A stretch of DNA of 64,000 nucleotides from Porphyridium purpureum (taxonomy: Eukaryota > Rhodophyta > Bangiophyceae > Porphyridiales > Porphyridiaceae), in the NCBI GenBank assembly GCA_008690995.1, contig VRMN01000003.1, positions 1 to 64,000 on the forward strand. Direction: 5' to 3'. The notes beneath the pieces are model-generated. The model was not told the DNA's origin. It saw only the letters and a program-made list of their open reading frames with translations, and searched no databases. Position 1 is the stretch's first letter. Every line of letters starts with the position of its first letter. Of this stretch, positions 1-9,111 are shown piece by piece. A program made the translations under genes and the position numbers.

Positions 1-2
1 AC

Positions 3-643
3 CAGGCGGCCAGTGAGGTGAGTAATGCAGTCAGTGCGGACGCCGCCAGCAGTAAAGGCGCCCAGCAGGCGCCGCTCAAGCGCGCCGCAGTGCTCAGGAA
101 CTTTCTGCTCTTCGCGTTCTACTTTGTCGCGCTCATGGGCGTCGTGGGTCGCGCTACCATGGAAAAGTCCTTACCCCGCACGAGCGCATCATCCTCGTCG
201 CGCTGGCGGTCATTTTGCCAGATCTCGCCCGCTTTTCGTTCGTGGGCATGTCTATTTCACCAAACGCGCTGCGCAAGGCGAGGAATCCGAACAATGTCGA
301 TGCAGAGCTTTTCCCGCGGCACTATGCGTTATGTACACTCACCACCTCGCTCAAACTGATCGGCTTTTATCTCGCAGCGTTCTTGAACGTCCCGCTGGGC
401 GCGTTTGTGGTCATTCTCGGACAGTGCGTGGTGAATGGATTTATTCAGCTCCGTCTTGTGAATGGAAAGCTGTTCCAGCTCAGACGCCAGGACCGTTCGG
501 GTGCCTTGCTCATGGAACTGGTCATGCTCGTCATGCTGGCGTGTGTGTCGTTCAACCAATTTCCAATCATGATGGCGTCGCTCTTCCTCAGCATGGCCAC
601 GGCATACTGGCTTGGCAAGTACGACTGCCAGCTCTTTGCTTGA
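3..643 (+). CDS. Multi-pass membrane protein, C-terminal part, family unknown
   Basis: The reading frame is open to the left window edge, so the N-terminus is missing. The first part (about 3-172) encodes a Ser/Ala-rich stretch and a hydrophobic segment (NFLLFAFYFVALMGVVG). The second part (about 170-643) continues in another frame with LTPHERIILVALAVIL and three further hydrophobic blocks, ending at YDCQLFA. No ATG lies in the second frame before its first membrane segment, so both frames probably belong to one gene. The join could be a short intron, a sequencing error or a genuine frameshift near 165-180. About four or five membrane segments are visible. I do not recognise the family. The next gene on the same strand starts about 300 bp downstream. 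Confidence 0.5.
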
Positions 644-948
644 TCAATCTGCGACGCGAAACACTCGTGCCCAGGCTACAGTGGAAATCCCTGCACACGT
701 GCCGTAGGCCTTTGCAAAGTCGACATCGTAAATAAATGTGCTCCAGGAGTGGCGAACCGAGAACAGGCCAAAATGATGGAATCAGTCCACAGCGACTCGC
801 ACTCTGGCCGCCGCGAACACAGTTGTGCATATCATCGGATCTGCCGCAGTCCAACGCACGGGCAGGGGTCAGAAGGATTGTTTGATCGTACCTGATTGGT
901 ACCGTGAGCATCGTGCTGGCCTTCACTCGACCTGGGGGCCGTTGTGTG
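644..948. other. Intergenic region before ELP6
   Basis: About 300 bp between the 3' end of the membrane-protein gene and the ELP6 start. I see no clear gene, RNA or repeat here. It presumably holds the terminator of the first gene and the promoter of the second. Confidence 0.5.
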
Positions 949-1797
949 ATGGAAGTGACGCTGTGGTCCATCTTGGGATGGACTTCGAACCGAATCGCAC
1001 CGCAGGACTTGCAGGATGTGCTCGTGTGTAGCGATCTTCAGTGCTCGGGCGGCGGCGCCTTTGTGCTGCACCAGCTGGCGGCGGCCGCTCTGTTTTCTGG
1101 ATTTCGGGTGTGCGTGGTCAGTACAGAGCACAGCCCAAACCACTACATCCACGTGCTGCGGCGGCTCGGGCTGAAACTCAGCTCAGCTCGATACAAGAAC
1201 ACAATCAGTTTTATCGAGGTGCTCGGGAATAAAGCTTCGGCAGGCGCGGCGGCTTCTGCCTCTCCGTCCGTAGCCGTTGCTGACATGGAGCGAGCAAAGG
1301 GCGCAAAGCAGCATGCCGATGAAGCACAACCGTTCATCAGCAGCTGGACAAGTATTGAGCAGATCGATGATATGCGCGCTTTGTTTCAAGCTGTGCGCGA
1401 CGTGGTTACGAGGCCGGATGGTGACCGGAGTAAGCCCTGCGTGTTTATATTTGATAATTTGACGACCTTGTCGTGCATGTGGGCGGGTCCATCTGGGACG
1501 CGCGACTGTGCACCGATTCACTTCTTTTCGTACTGGGACGAGTACGTCAAGGCCGAGTTTCCAGATACGTACTTTGCCGTGGCCTCCATTGCGCAGGATG
1601 CTTGCGCAAGCGCAGATATCGAAGCGCTGGCTTCCCATTTCGAAACAATGTTACAGCTTCGCGGCTTGACAACGGGCAAATCGCTCGAGATTGATGGTCA
1701 AATGTCCTGTCTGAAGTTACGCGGTCGCTTGCCGGAGCAGTCGCCTACGATTCTGTACAGAATTGGGGACAGCGGCGTGAAATACGTGCAGGCTTGA
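949..1797 (+). CDS. ELP6: Elongator complex subunit 6-like protein
   Basis: Predicted protein of 282 residues with the RecA-like fold of Elongator subunits. It has a degenerate P-loop near residues 30-37 (CSGGGAFVLHQLA), followed by a strand and helix (FRVCVVSTEHSPNHYIHVLRRLG). A Walker B-like strand (KPCVFIFDNLTTL) sits mid-protein and a C-terminal strand reads CLKLRGRLPE. Known biology: Elp4, Elp5 and Elp6 form a hexameric ring that supports tRNA wobble-uridine modification. An invariant Walker lysine is missing, as is usual for Elp6. The start is the ATG at 949. A GTG at 904 is open in the same frame but less likely. The gene converges with the pyridoxal kinase/DUF952 unit, whose frame ends at 1923. 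Elp5 is a less likely alternative. Confidence 0.65.
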   Translation: MEVTLWSILGWTSNRIAPQDLQDVLVCSDLQCSGGGAFVLHQLAAAALFSGFRVCVVSTEHSPNHYIHVLRRLGLKLSSARYKNTISFIEVLGNKASAGAAASASPSVAVADMERAKGAKQHADEAQPFISSWTSIEQIDDMRALFQAVRDVVTRPDGDRSKPCVFIFDNLTTLSCMWAGPSGTRDCAPIHFFSYWDEYVKAEFPDTYFAVASIAQDACASADIEALASHFETMLQLRGLTTGKSLEIDGQMSCLKLRGRLPEQSPTILYRIGDSGVKYVQA

Positions 1798-1922
1798 ATG
1801 ACGTATGACGCAGCCCTAGAATTTCGGGAAGTCCAAGCAGTCCTTTGCTTGCATGTCCCTCGTTCCGTGTTTCCCCTGGGCAAAGCAACCACGCAGGGAA
1901 GACCAAAAAACGCATGCATCAA

Positions 1923-2279
1923 TCAGACAGTTAGAAACCTGCCATCCCCAACATCGCGCACCGCTCGTGTGATGCGGAGAATAGAAGATCTGTTGATTGG
2001 ACCGTATATGTGCGGCATGCGCGGAACATGAAGAACTGTGCCGTTCTGATCTGGCGCTGCCGGATTGATCGGGTGCGCAGGCGCTTCGTACTCTACCAAC
2101 GAATTCAGGCATTCTTCGTCGATCTCGAGCACCACAAAGCCCATATCCGCCGCGCTCTGGGCGTAAAAGCTATTGGCCACGTTTAGCAATGCTTTCCGGT
2201 CCGGGCAACAATGGATGAATTTAAGGGTGTCCAGGTCCGGCGTTCGGTAGACTTCGCTGCTCGTGACTTCCTGCAGGTT
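1923..2279 (-). other. DUF952 domain in frame behind the pyridoxal kinase stop codon
   Basis: Directly after the TGA that ends the pyridoxal kinase frame, the same frame stays open for 118 codons and spells most of a DUF952 domain. The family hallmarks FIHC and PHIYGPINRSSI are both present. The opening of the domain (LIYHLVDEAW) is the very last part of the kinase frame, so the TGA falls inside the domain, just after its conserved Trp. The downstream stretch has no Met before the FIHC core, so it cannot easily be a separate gene. Options are stop-codon read-through or recoding, a nonsense mutation, or a sequence error. DUF952 proteins are small and of unknown function. A kinase-DUF952 fusion is inferred, not seen as one uninterrupted frame. 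Confidence 0.6.
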
Positions 2280-3320
2280 TCACCAGGCTTCATCTACCAG
2301 GTGGTATATCAACGACGAGCACGCGTCGAACGACGACTGTGCATGGTCTGAATTCTCGGTCAAGGGAAGTGCGAGCGACTGTTGGCGGGTAACGATGCTT
2401 GCTGGGGGGTTTAAGATATCGTGTGCGCTCTGCACTAGCCGCAGTTCAGGATTGCGGCACAAACCGCCAACACGTGGAGCATGAAAAGTGCGCTTAAGAA
2501 CGGCACCAACTGAGGCCATGGCAAGCTCAGTCGCTCGGCGCAGCGAGTTTGGGAATTCGCACGATCGAGCCAAGATGAGCGCAGCGGACAAGTCGCCCGA
2601 TCCAGTAAATGTGCATGGCAGACGATCAACTTCAAAGCTTGTTTGAGCCCAGCTGCCGCGCTTGCGGCGTTCGGACGTGAAGACCATGAGTTTCCCTTCT
2701 TCAATATCGTCAACGCTGGTCACCACGATGCGAGGCACTCCGTGTCTTTCGTGAAGGAGCCCGCACGCCGTGAATACGTCTACTGCGGTCCTGATAGGCG
2801 TCTGTGCAAGTAACTCGAGCTCGAACGCATTCGGGGTCAGAATCGATGCGCGACAGATCACGCGGGTTCGGTAGATCTCAATCAGGGCTTCGGGCACGTA
2901 CAGCTTGCCATTATCACCGAGTACCGGATCACACACATACGAAAGTCTGTTTCGCTCACCAGTCGAGCCGTTCTGGACGTCGCACTGCTTCTCAAGTGTG
3001 TCCAGCAGAGCGACGATGGCCTCAAGGAACGACTCGGAACCAATGTATCCTGTGAGCAAATGCGTGATCTGCCCCAGCAGACCATTTGCCCCCATGCCAA
3101 GCACGAGAGCGTCCAACTCTTGGCCGCTCATGCGGGTCCCGGTCCACTTTTTCTCGTACCCCGTGTGGTTGGAGAACTGCACCGAGTTGATCACATCGAC
3201 GTCAAAGCCGAGCAGCTGCAGCGGAAACACTGCGGCCTTGTTTCCGACATATCCCGACACGACGTGGCTCTGCACAGACAGAACGCGCTGTCCCAATCCG
3301 ATCGTATTGCCGGTCGCCAT
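2280..3320 (-). CDS. PDXK: Pyridoxal kinase (ribokinase fold)
   Basis: Phosphorylates pyridoxal, pyridoxine and pyridoxamine with ATP to make the cofactor pyridoxal 5'-phosphate (vitamin B6 salvage). Strong family matches include SVQSHVVSGYVGNKAA (residues 15-30), INSVQFSNHTGY (44-55), LLTGYIGS (88-95), VCDPVLGDNGKLYVPE (129-144) and LTPNAFELELL (161-171). The catalytic loop GSGDLSAA places the catalytic Asp at about 243. The kinase ends near residue 310. A linker follows, then the first ten residues of a DUF952 domain before the TGA. The chosen start (ATG at 3320) gives MATGNTIGLGQRVLSVQSH. An ATG at 3395 would add 25 residues without family support. The next gene upstream is 250 bp away on the same strand. 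Confidence 0.93.
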   Translation of the reverse strand: MATGNTIGLGQRVLSVQSHVVSGYVGNKAAVFPLQLLGFDVDVINSVQFSNHTGYEKKWTGTRMSGQELDALVLGMGANGLLGQITHLLTGYIGSESFLEAIVALLDTLEKQCDVQNGSTGERNRLSYVCDPVLGDNGKLYVPEALIEIYRTRVICRASILTPNAFELELLAQTPIRTAVDVFTACGLLHERHGVPRIVVTSVDDIEEGKLMVFTSERRKRGSWAQTSFEVDRLPCTFTGSGDLSAALILARSCEFPNSLRRATELAMASVGAVLKRTFHAPRVGGLCRNPELRLVQSAHDILNPPASIVTRQQSLALPLTENSDHAQSSFDACSSLIYHLVDEAW

Positions 3321-3568
3321 CGCGCACCAGGCCCGATCAGACAACAGATGCTCGGAGGCTTCCGACTGGCGTCTCTTACCTTCGGGCACACACATTCCTC
3401 GAAGCAGCCCAGCTCGGGCACGCAGGTGTCATTACTGAAACGCTTAGACTCGTAGGTTTTTCTATCAAAATGGCCAGGTTTACTGGATTCAAAGTACAGT
3501 TTGGGTGTACAGTACATTACGAGCACAAGCGAGCGTTTTTGTGTTGCGCCATGGGCGTGTGGCATGCG

Positions 3569-4630
3569 CTAGCGTGCGAGTGCCCAATATGACGCAGCAG
3601 TGAAGAGCGAGAGGCCCAGTAGGACTTGAATGGCCTCCGCTTCTGCCGCAGTCCACGGCTTGTCCTTGTCTGTCTGCGCCAGAACGGCGTCTGATGCACG
3701 TCTGGGCGTAGGCGCGCGTTCCAGACTGCTCGAGATCTCACCCTTCGAGGGACAGCTCGCAAAGGCCGCCACAAAGTAGTACTCTCCTTTGACGCACTGA
3801 AACAAACGCCACTCATCTTTGTACTTCCCGTACAACACACCAGTCTCTACGGCTACCAGCGTGGGCCGCTTGATCCGGAAGAGCGGCCGGAAGTAGTAAA
3901 CCGTGCGAAATGTTGCGAGGAATTCACGTCGAGCCTCGATCTCGCGGATCCCAATCGCTGGCGTATCGGCCTGGTCTTCAAGCTGCGGGTTCAAAAGCAG
4001 CCATGTCGCATCTGGGCGCCGCTGGATCATGTCTTGCAACGTACGGATTACCGAATCGCCCCGCAGATTTTTTGGCGCGACCACGCAGTGCAGAGTGGAC
4101 GAATCGCCAGCAACGCCTGCCATTTCCAGCTCCCGCATGGTCATTCCACACAGGGACGCATGCTCTGGCATCGCCTGTCCGGCAAAGTGGTATGCGGACG
4201 CCGCTGCCGCGGTCCCTGTCGAGCTATACATTACTAAAATCTCCTTGAAATGGGTGCTGGCACAGCATACTGCCGCTCGAGCAAAGTCAAAGAGTAGCTT
4301 TTCGTTGTATGCGACCGTATTTTCAATGGCATAGTTGAGCCCCGGAATCAACCAGCTCGCAGACATGCGCTTGGTCCCGTCTTCGATTGCCTGGCGCAAT
4401 GCGTCCTCCATTTCGCGCGTGAGCTGAGCCACATCCGTGGGCACTGCCGCTGCACGACCAGTGTGGGTCCCGTCTGCCTTGCCACCCTGCATCGATAGCA
4501 GGGTCCTTGATTTCCTAGGAGCCGCCGACACGCTCGATCGGAGCGCCCGGTCGGAGATGGCGGCGCTCAGTACAGACCTTGGACATTTCCTGAACGGCCC
4601 CGGAGACGGTAGAAAGGCAGTACGAGTCAT
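3569..4630 (-). CDS. DUF1995 family protein, probably plastid-targeted
   Basis: 353 residues. The first 50 or so are rich in Ser, Arg and Ala and poor in acidic residues, as expected of a plastid transit peptide. The body (about 65-300) resembles the DUF1995 family: an initial helix (LTREMEDALRQAIEDGTKRM), strands such as KEILVMYSS, the phrase TWLLLNPQLEDQ, and the late KDEWRLFQCVKGEYYFVA. Known: DUF1995 proteins are widespread in cyanobacteria and plastids, and plant LPA3 is linked to photosystem II assembly. A hydrophobic C-terminal stretch (IQVLLGLSLFTAASYWALA) could be a thylakoid membrane anchor. The gene is divergent from the RING-CH gene with only 108 bp between their starts. Its specific role is unknown. 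Confidence 0.7.
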   Translation of the reverse strand: MTRTAFLPSPGPFRKCPRSVLSAAISDRALRSSVSAAPRKSRTLLSMQGGKADGTHTGRAAAVPTDVAQLTREMEDALRQAIEDGTKRMSASWLIPGLNYAIENTVAYNEKLLFDFARAAVCCASTHFKEILVMYSSTGTAAAASAYHFAGQAMPEHASLCGMTMRELEMAGVAGDSSTLHCVVAPKNLRGDSVIRTLQDMIQRRPDATWLLLNPQLEDQADTPAIGIREIEARREFLATFRTVYYFRPLFRIKRPTLVAVETGVLYGKYKDEWRLFQCVKGEYYFVAAFASCPSKGEISSSLERAPTPRRASDAVLAQTDKDKPWTAAEAEAIQVLLGLSLFTAASYWALAR

Positions 4631-4738
4631 CCCTCCAATGTGTCACCAAAGATTGAACGACACCAACCTCTTTCCGCTTTACAATCTTCAATCAGTGCCG
4701 GAGAGCGAGAGGCTGTGAAGCGAGAACAAGCGAAGGAG
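4631..4738. promoter_or_regulatory. Short divergent promoter, DUF1995 / RING-CH
   Basis: Only 108 bp separate the ATG of the DUF1995 gene (minus strand) and the ATG of the RING-CH gene (plus strand). Both promoters must lie here or overlap coding sequence. I see no obvious TATA box. Inferred from gene layout only. Confidence 0.5.
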
Positions 4739-5266
4739 ATGGCGACGACTGTGCGAGAATGTCGGATATGCCACACAGGACGGTGCGACGGGGATGAACT
4801 GATTGCGCCATGCGTGTGCGCAGGGTCGCTGCGTTATGTACACCGCGGGTGTCTGCAGACGTGGTTGCGGCGCCGCATGGCTCGCGAGCGGTCTTTGCTG
4901 TCGGCCGTCGGCACTGTGCACGCCAAGGCGCTCACTTGTGAGATTTGCAGATTCTCGTACAAGTGCTCGCTGCGAACCTTGTCCTTCCTGCGCTTCTTGT
5001 TCACCAGGAGTCGCTGGTATGAACTCCTCCACTTGCTGTACATTGCCTTTATTGTACGAAGGATTCACGTGCAGTGCCAGACGCTCAAGGACGCGCTCGT
5101 GGACCAACACGTGCCGCGCTTCGTGTACATGCGAGTGCTGCTAAAAGTCTTCGCGGTTTTCCACTACGTGATGTTCCTGACGTTCGATATTAAGTACCTG
5201 GTCCACGCGTGGCTCAAGTGGAGAGCGTCCACGGCGCAAATTCTTGTCTTGGTTGAGCCCAGTTGA
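4739..5266 (+). CDS. RING-CH (MARCH-type) E3 ubiquitin ligase
   Basis: 175 residues. The N-terminus is a RING-CH zinc finger with the C4-H-C3 ligand pattern: CRICHTG, then APCVCAGSLRYVHRGCLQTWL, then CEIC. The Trp after the fourth Cys-His block (QTWL) is typical and helps bind the E2 enzyme. The rest is hydrophobic, with two or three probable membrane segments (YELLHLLYIAFIV, VYMRVLLKVFAVFHYVMFL). It is therefore probably a membrane-bound ligase of the endomembrane system, like MARCH proteins. The start is the ATG at 4739, twelve residues after which the zinc finger is already running. A GTG at 4640 is open in the same frame but is not needed. Substrates are unknown. Confidence 0.88.
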   Translation: MATTVRECRICHTGRCDGDELIAPCVCAGSLRYVHRGCLQTWLRRRMARERSLLSAVGTVHAKALTCEICRFSYKCSLRTLSFLRFLFTRSRWYELLHLLYIAFIVRRIHVQCQTLKDALVDQHVPRFVYMRVLLKVFAVFHYVMFLTFDIKYLVHAWLKWRASTAQILVLVEPS

Positions 5267-5322
5267 TCGACACTTTCTACTCTAGACCTTTAAAAATCAT
5301 CAAAGACTAGGTACGGCGCAGC

Positions 5323-8300
5323 TTAGCGCTTACGAAACTCAGAGCGCAACGCAGCAATATCAGACGTCAACAATTCCTTCTTTTTCTCCCCAACGCGCTC
5401 TGCAGGTTTCGTGGTGCCTGGATCGGATGACTGACTGACTGGTACATCCACTGATTCTTGGACCTTTTTCTTCTCCCCCGACTTGCTGTGCGGAATTATG
5501 ATTATTTTCTTCACCTTAGAGGAAAATGTGGACTCGTCGTGCGCTTGCTCTTTCCCACGTTTCTCGTCTGCGGCTTTGCTTCGTGTCAAATCAGAATGAC
5601 GTTTGCGAATTGCAGACATACGGGCAGCGTCCATGTCGGACAACGGGTCTACTTCGCTTTCAGAAATGGCCTCTTCACGCGAGTCCAAAGAAAAAGTTCG
5701 TGAAATACGTCCGCCCATGGAGTTTGTGGAATTGTCCAACGAACCATTTGCGCCCCGGGTTATTACGCCAGACGAAGAATGGTCAAGTTCTTCCGGAGAT
5801 CCGAATTTCTTGGAAGTGGTACCCGATGCCTTGCGCTTAAAGGCGGCTCGAAGATTGATCAAATCGGTCTCTGAGTCAATCGGCTGCTCCAGCGTGCGCG
5901 TCCTAGAGAGCGACGACTGCAAAATCGGCTCGTGGGACTCGGCAACATCGGTATCCACCGATAAGGTCTCGCTTTCCACAGACCCCGCGGGCTTGCGGAA
6001 TACTGCGCGGAGATCGGATACACTAGCATCGGCTATATCAGCCGGTTGCTTTGATTCCTGTAATTCGTCCTGTTCAGTGTCAACTCGCACTTCTTCGGCG
6101 TCCTTCGACTTCGTGGGCTTCCGAAACGCCGCCCGAAGATCCGAAACACTAGCTTCTGCGATTTCAAGAGGTCGTTTCAGAATATTGGAAGCGCGTGTAA
6201 CATTACTGCGCAGTCGAGGCTTGGCCTGGAAGTCTTTGAGTCCCGCTGGATCGGGCATCCCCGCTGGTGCTCTGTCATGAATGCATACCTGCGCGACAAA
6301 GTTCCACGCAAAGTGACGAATCACATCCATACCGTCCGTCGAAATGCGAGGAAAGCGCACTATAATGTGCGAGTGTGTGTTTGTCGCATTCAGCTCTACA
6401 TTCACGTGCACCCATGGCATGCTGCATAAGTTGCGCCTCATTTCTAGCACGTCGTGAAGCAGATTTCCTGCAACAAGCTTGGTTGCTGACCATTTCTGTT
6501 GGATATCGAAGACTCGCTCAGCACTTCCCAAATCAGACGCCATTCCTGCCGACGTACGAAGCAAGCAGTCGTAAACCAGTTCCACTTGCTTCGCGTCTTC
6601 TTTCATGGTCATCCCCTTCATGACCGGGACCGAGTTCATGTTTAGCGACGGCAGCGTCATAAGTTTGTCAAAGATCCCCGTGCCTGTATTCAATTGCTTT
6701 GCCTTCGCAGGGCCGGGCACTGCGTTTGCTGCAGCGGGAAGCGCCAAAGTTCCCTCGCGCATACTCAGATCAGTAGTCCTGCTATTGTGTCCGGCCATTG
6801 AATGGCTTCGAGCGGCGCCACTAATATCCTTGCTTCCGATAATGTCTGAGTGACGGTCTGCTCGTGGGCTCCCGAGAACAGCTCCCGCGTTCAGGGCAGA
6901 AGCAGGCTCTGCTCCTACCTTTTTTCCGTCACTCACCCGATACTTCGTTGTCCTTCTGGAGAACATGGACACCGATTTCAACACACTGCCGGTGACTTTG
7001 GAGACCATGGATGATGACGAGTGAGACGTAGAATCATGATCGGCGTTGTGATCATCTTCACTCTTTTTGACATCGCGGGTTGAAGAAACTGAACCAATTA
7101 ATGAATCCTTTGCATGAGCTCCTTCCATCTCCTCTGGTTGTTCCTGATTGTGCAGTTCAAGCTCATCGCGGTGATTTGTGTCCTCGGTGTTCTCATTTGT
7201 TGATACGAAGGTGCCTTTCTCAAAATTCTCAAGCCAAGGATCCGCAGTCACCACGCGAATCAACCTCATCACAGCCGATTGATCCGGCTCGTCACTGTTT
7301 GCTTCTTCGACGGCGGAACCTTTTGAGAAGTCCGTGACAAGCTCATTCCTTTTCTCTGTCTCCACGTCCTCGTGCTTCTCTGTGGACTGTATGTCAGACC
7401 AGAGCGATCCGGTGGACTTTACCCGTCGCGAGCGAAACCTGTTTGCGCTCACATTCCTGTATTTCACGGGCAAAGACGGACATGACGAGCTCTTTGCAAG
7501 CTTTCTCTCTGTGTCCGTCGCTTGGAGCGCAGCGCCCAACTCGTGAACAGCACTGGCGTGTCCATCAACTTTCGCGCTGATTGAGGTAAATGACCGTGAA
7601 GCCACTATCTTTTTGCTGGAAGTGATGCTCGAAATGGCATTCACCGTACCCTGAACAGCCCTCTCCGGCAAACTTTCAGCGGCTTCATTTTGACTTCTTG
7701 TGCGTTGCTCAACAGGCTGCGCCGGCAAGCAGCTTTCAATTTTCTGCGAAAAACGCATACACACCACGTGCGGGTATTCATTACTTTCTGCGGGGATTGT
7801 GAACTGATTGGACAATGCCTTGAGCTTTTCGTACGGTTCACTCAGAGCAAAGCTTGAAGTGTAGTACGGCACTGTGAGATCGTGACGCGCGTTGGCATAG
7901 CAAAAGCGCTGCTTGAACAAGGACAGCGAGAATAGAAACACCCCGCGTGACAAGTTATACACCATCTTCTCCTTATCTTTGAGCACCATCTGATGGCCCG
8001 TTTTCCGCATCAGCCGCGCGCCCTGCTCATCCCAAAGCGCATTGTTTCGATTGTCCCCGAGATGCGGCGACGCAAACGACGCATACACAAAAAGTTCCAC
8101 CTTCTTCATTTTCATGTGCAGCGGCTCCGCGCGAATCAAGCAGGCTTTCGCATCTTCTGCCAACGTCCGATTTGCTTTCAGAAGAGCCAATTCCTTCTGC
8201 TGCTCGAACGACAGACTCACAAAACCTCGGTACACGAGCTCAGCCGCAGCAAAACGAGTGAAGAGACCACCTAGACTATGTCCCGCAAGGGACAAATACT

Positions 8301-9111
8301 TGAGCTTTGGCATACAGGTGGCCACCTCGAGAATCAGGTCTACAAGCCGGTTTCCGCCCTTCCCTACTCCCTCAAAGGTCTCAAGCTGCTCGCAAGCATC
8401 ACTGCACAATACGTATACTCCGGTGTTTAACGCCACTTGATGCGTTTCCCAGATTGAATCATCGTCCACGCTCTCGTGAATTTCCGAATTTTTCGGTTGC
8501 CGGTCGAACGGATTCAGGGCCTCGACGCCCTTTCGAAGAAGGCTTATCTGCTCTGCCCCATCTGCGCCTTTCTCCCCCTCAGGTGCGTATTCATCGATAC
8601 CAGACTCAAATACATGCGTACCTCCTTTGGTTCTTGGCAACCTGTTCATGGCTGGCTGCTGTTCCTCGCTTCCATCCTTTCCATCATCATGGGAATCCTT
8701 CATCGGCACGCCTTTCACTCTGTGCATAACTGTCTCTGGTGGATGCGGAATCATATCTGCGCCAGACATTGCGGCAAAGGCGATGTGCTCTCGCACTTTA
8801 GCCCCTACTTCAACGGAGGTCACCACGGCGGCGGCAGCCCTGCCGTCGAGCATCTCGACGCCAGCTGCGAGTTTCTCAAACTCAGGCCGTGTCCTCCTGG
8901 CGGCCGCGGCCGCTGCGGCAAGCGGAGACTTCTGGAGGACCTGATCGAGCACCTCCTTCATCTTCTGCATATCTTTTGCCTTCCCGCCGACGCCATTCTG
9001 CAGCACAACCAGATGCTGGACGCCATGGCACACCTTGTACTGCTCCTCCTCATTCCGGAAGCCCAGGGCCGCGACCAGTGGCTTCAGGCCCATCTTCATT
9101 GCGCCGTGCAT
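5323..9111 (-). CDS. DUF676 putative serine esterase with a long disordered C-terminal part
   Basis: About 1262 residues. An alpha/beta hydrolase of the DUF676 (ROG1/FAM135-like) type opens with HLVVLQNGVGG near residue 35. This is the usual oxyanion-loop strand with the HG pair replaced by QNG. The nucleophile elbow GHSLGG puts the Ser at about 279. The strands FVYASFASPHLG and NARHDLTVPYYTSS carry the expected Asp. A later block (PWVHVNVELNATNTHSHIIVRF) matches the family's C-terminal lobe. Between and after these lie hundreds of Ser/Glu/Lys-rich, probably disordered residues. Four copies of an LRxxFRK-like motif lie near residues 987, 1030, 1085 and the extreme C-terminus. The start is the ATG at 9111. 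A GTG at 9147 is in frame. It probably acts on lipid esters; the substrate is unknown. Confidence 0.72.
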   Translation of the reverse strand: MHGAMKMGLKPLVAALGFRNEEEQYKVCHGVQHLVVLQNGVGGKAKDMQKMKEVLDQVLQKSPLAAAAAAARRTRPEFEKLAAGVEMLDGRAAAAVVTSVEVGAKVREHIAFAAMSGADMIPHPPETVMHRVKGVPMKDSHDDGKDGSEEQQPAMNRLPRTKGGTHVFESGIDEYAPEGEKGADGAEQISLLRKGVEALNPFDRQPKNSEIHESVDDDSIWETHQVALNTGVYVLCSDACEQLETFEGVGKGGNRLVDLILEVATCMPKLKYLSLAGHSLGGLFTRFAAAELVYRGFVSLSFEQQKELALLKANRTLAEDAKACLIRAEPLHMKMKKVELFVYASFASPHLGDNRNNALWDEQGARLMRKTGHQMVLKDKEKMVYNLSRGVFLFSLSLFKQRFCYANARHDLTVPYYTSSFALSEPYEKLKALSNQFTIPAESNEYPHVVCMRFSQKIESCLPAQPVEQRTRSQNEAAESLPERAVQGTVNAISSITSSKKIVASRSFTSISAKVDGHASAVHELGAALQATDTERKLAKSSSCPSLPVKYRNVSANRFRSRRVKSTGSLWSDIQSTEKHEDVETEKRNELVTDFSKGSAVEEANSDEPDQSAVMRLIRVVTADPWLENFEKGTFVSTNENTEDTNHRDELELHNQEQPEEMEGAHAKDSLIGSVSSTRDVKKSEDDHNADHDSTSHSSSSMVSKVTGSVLKSVSMFSRRTTKYRVSDGKKVGAEPASALNAGAVLGSPRADRHSDIIGSKDISGAARSHSMAGHNSRTTDLSMREGTLALPAAANAVPGPAKAKQLNTGTGIFDKLMTLPSLNMNSVPVMKGMTMKEDAKQVELVYDCLLRTSAGMASDLGSAERVFDIQQKWSATKLVAGNLLHDVLEMRRNLCSMPWVHVNVELNATNTHSHIIVRFPRISTDGMDVIRHFAWNFVAQVCIHDRAPAGMPDPAGLKDFQAKPRLRSNVTRASNILKRPLEIAEASVSDLRAAFRKPTKSKDAEEVRVDTEQDELQESKQPADIADASVSDLRAVFRKPAGSVESETLSVDTDVAESHEPILQSSLSRTRTLEQPIDSETDLINLRAAFKRKASGTTSKKFGSPEELDHSSSGVITRGANGSLDNSTNSMGGRISRTFSLDSREEAISESEVDPLSDMDAARMSAIRKRHSDLTRSKAADEKRGKEQAHDESTFSSKVKKIIIIPHSKSGEKKKVQESVDVPVSQSSDPGTTKPAERVGEKKKELLTSDIAALRSEFRKR

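Noticed and set aside
2260-2290. 13-nt and 27-nt GT-AG segments around the kinase TGA as introns
   Set aside because: The 13-nt one would break the frame. The 27-nt one is far below usual intron size and would delete the conserved Trp of DUF952. Kept only as a remote option.
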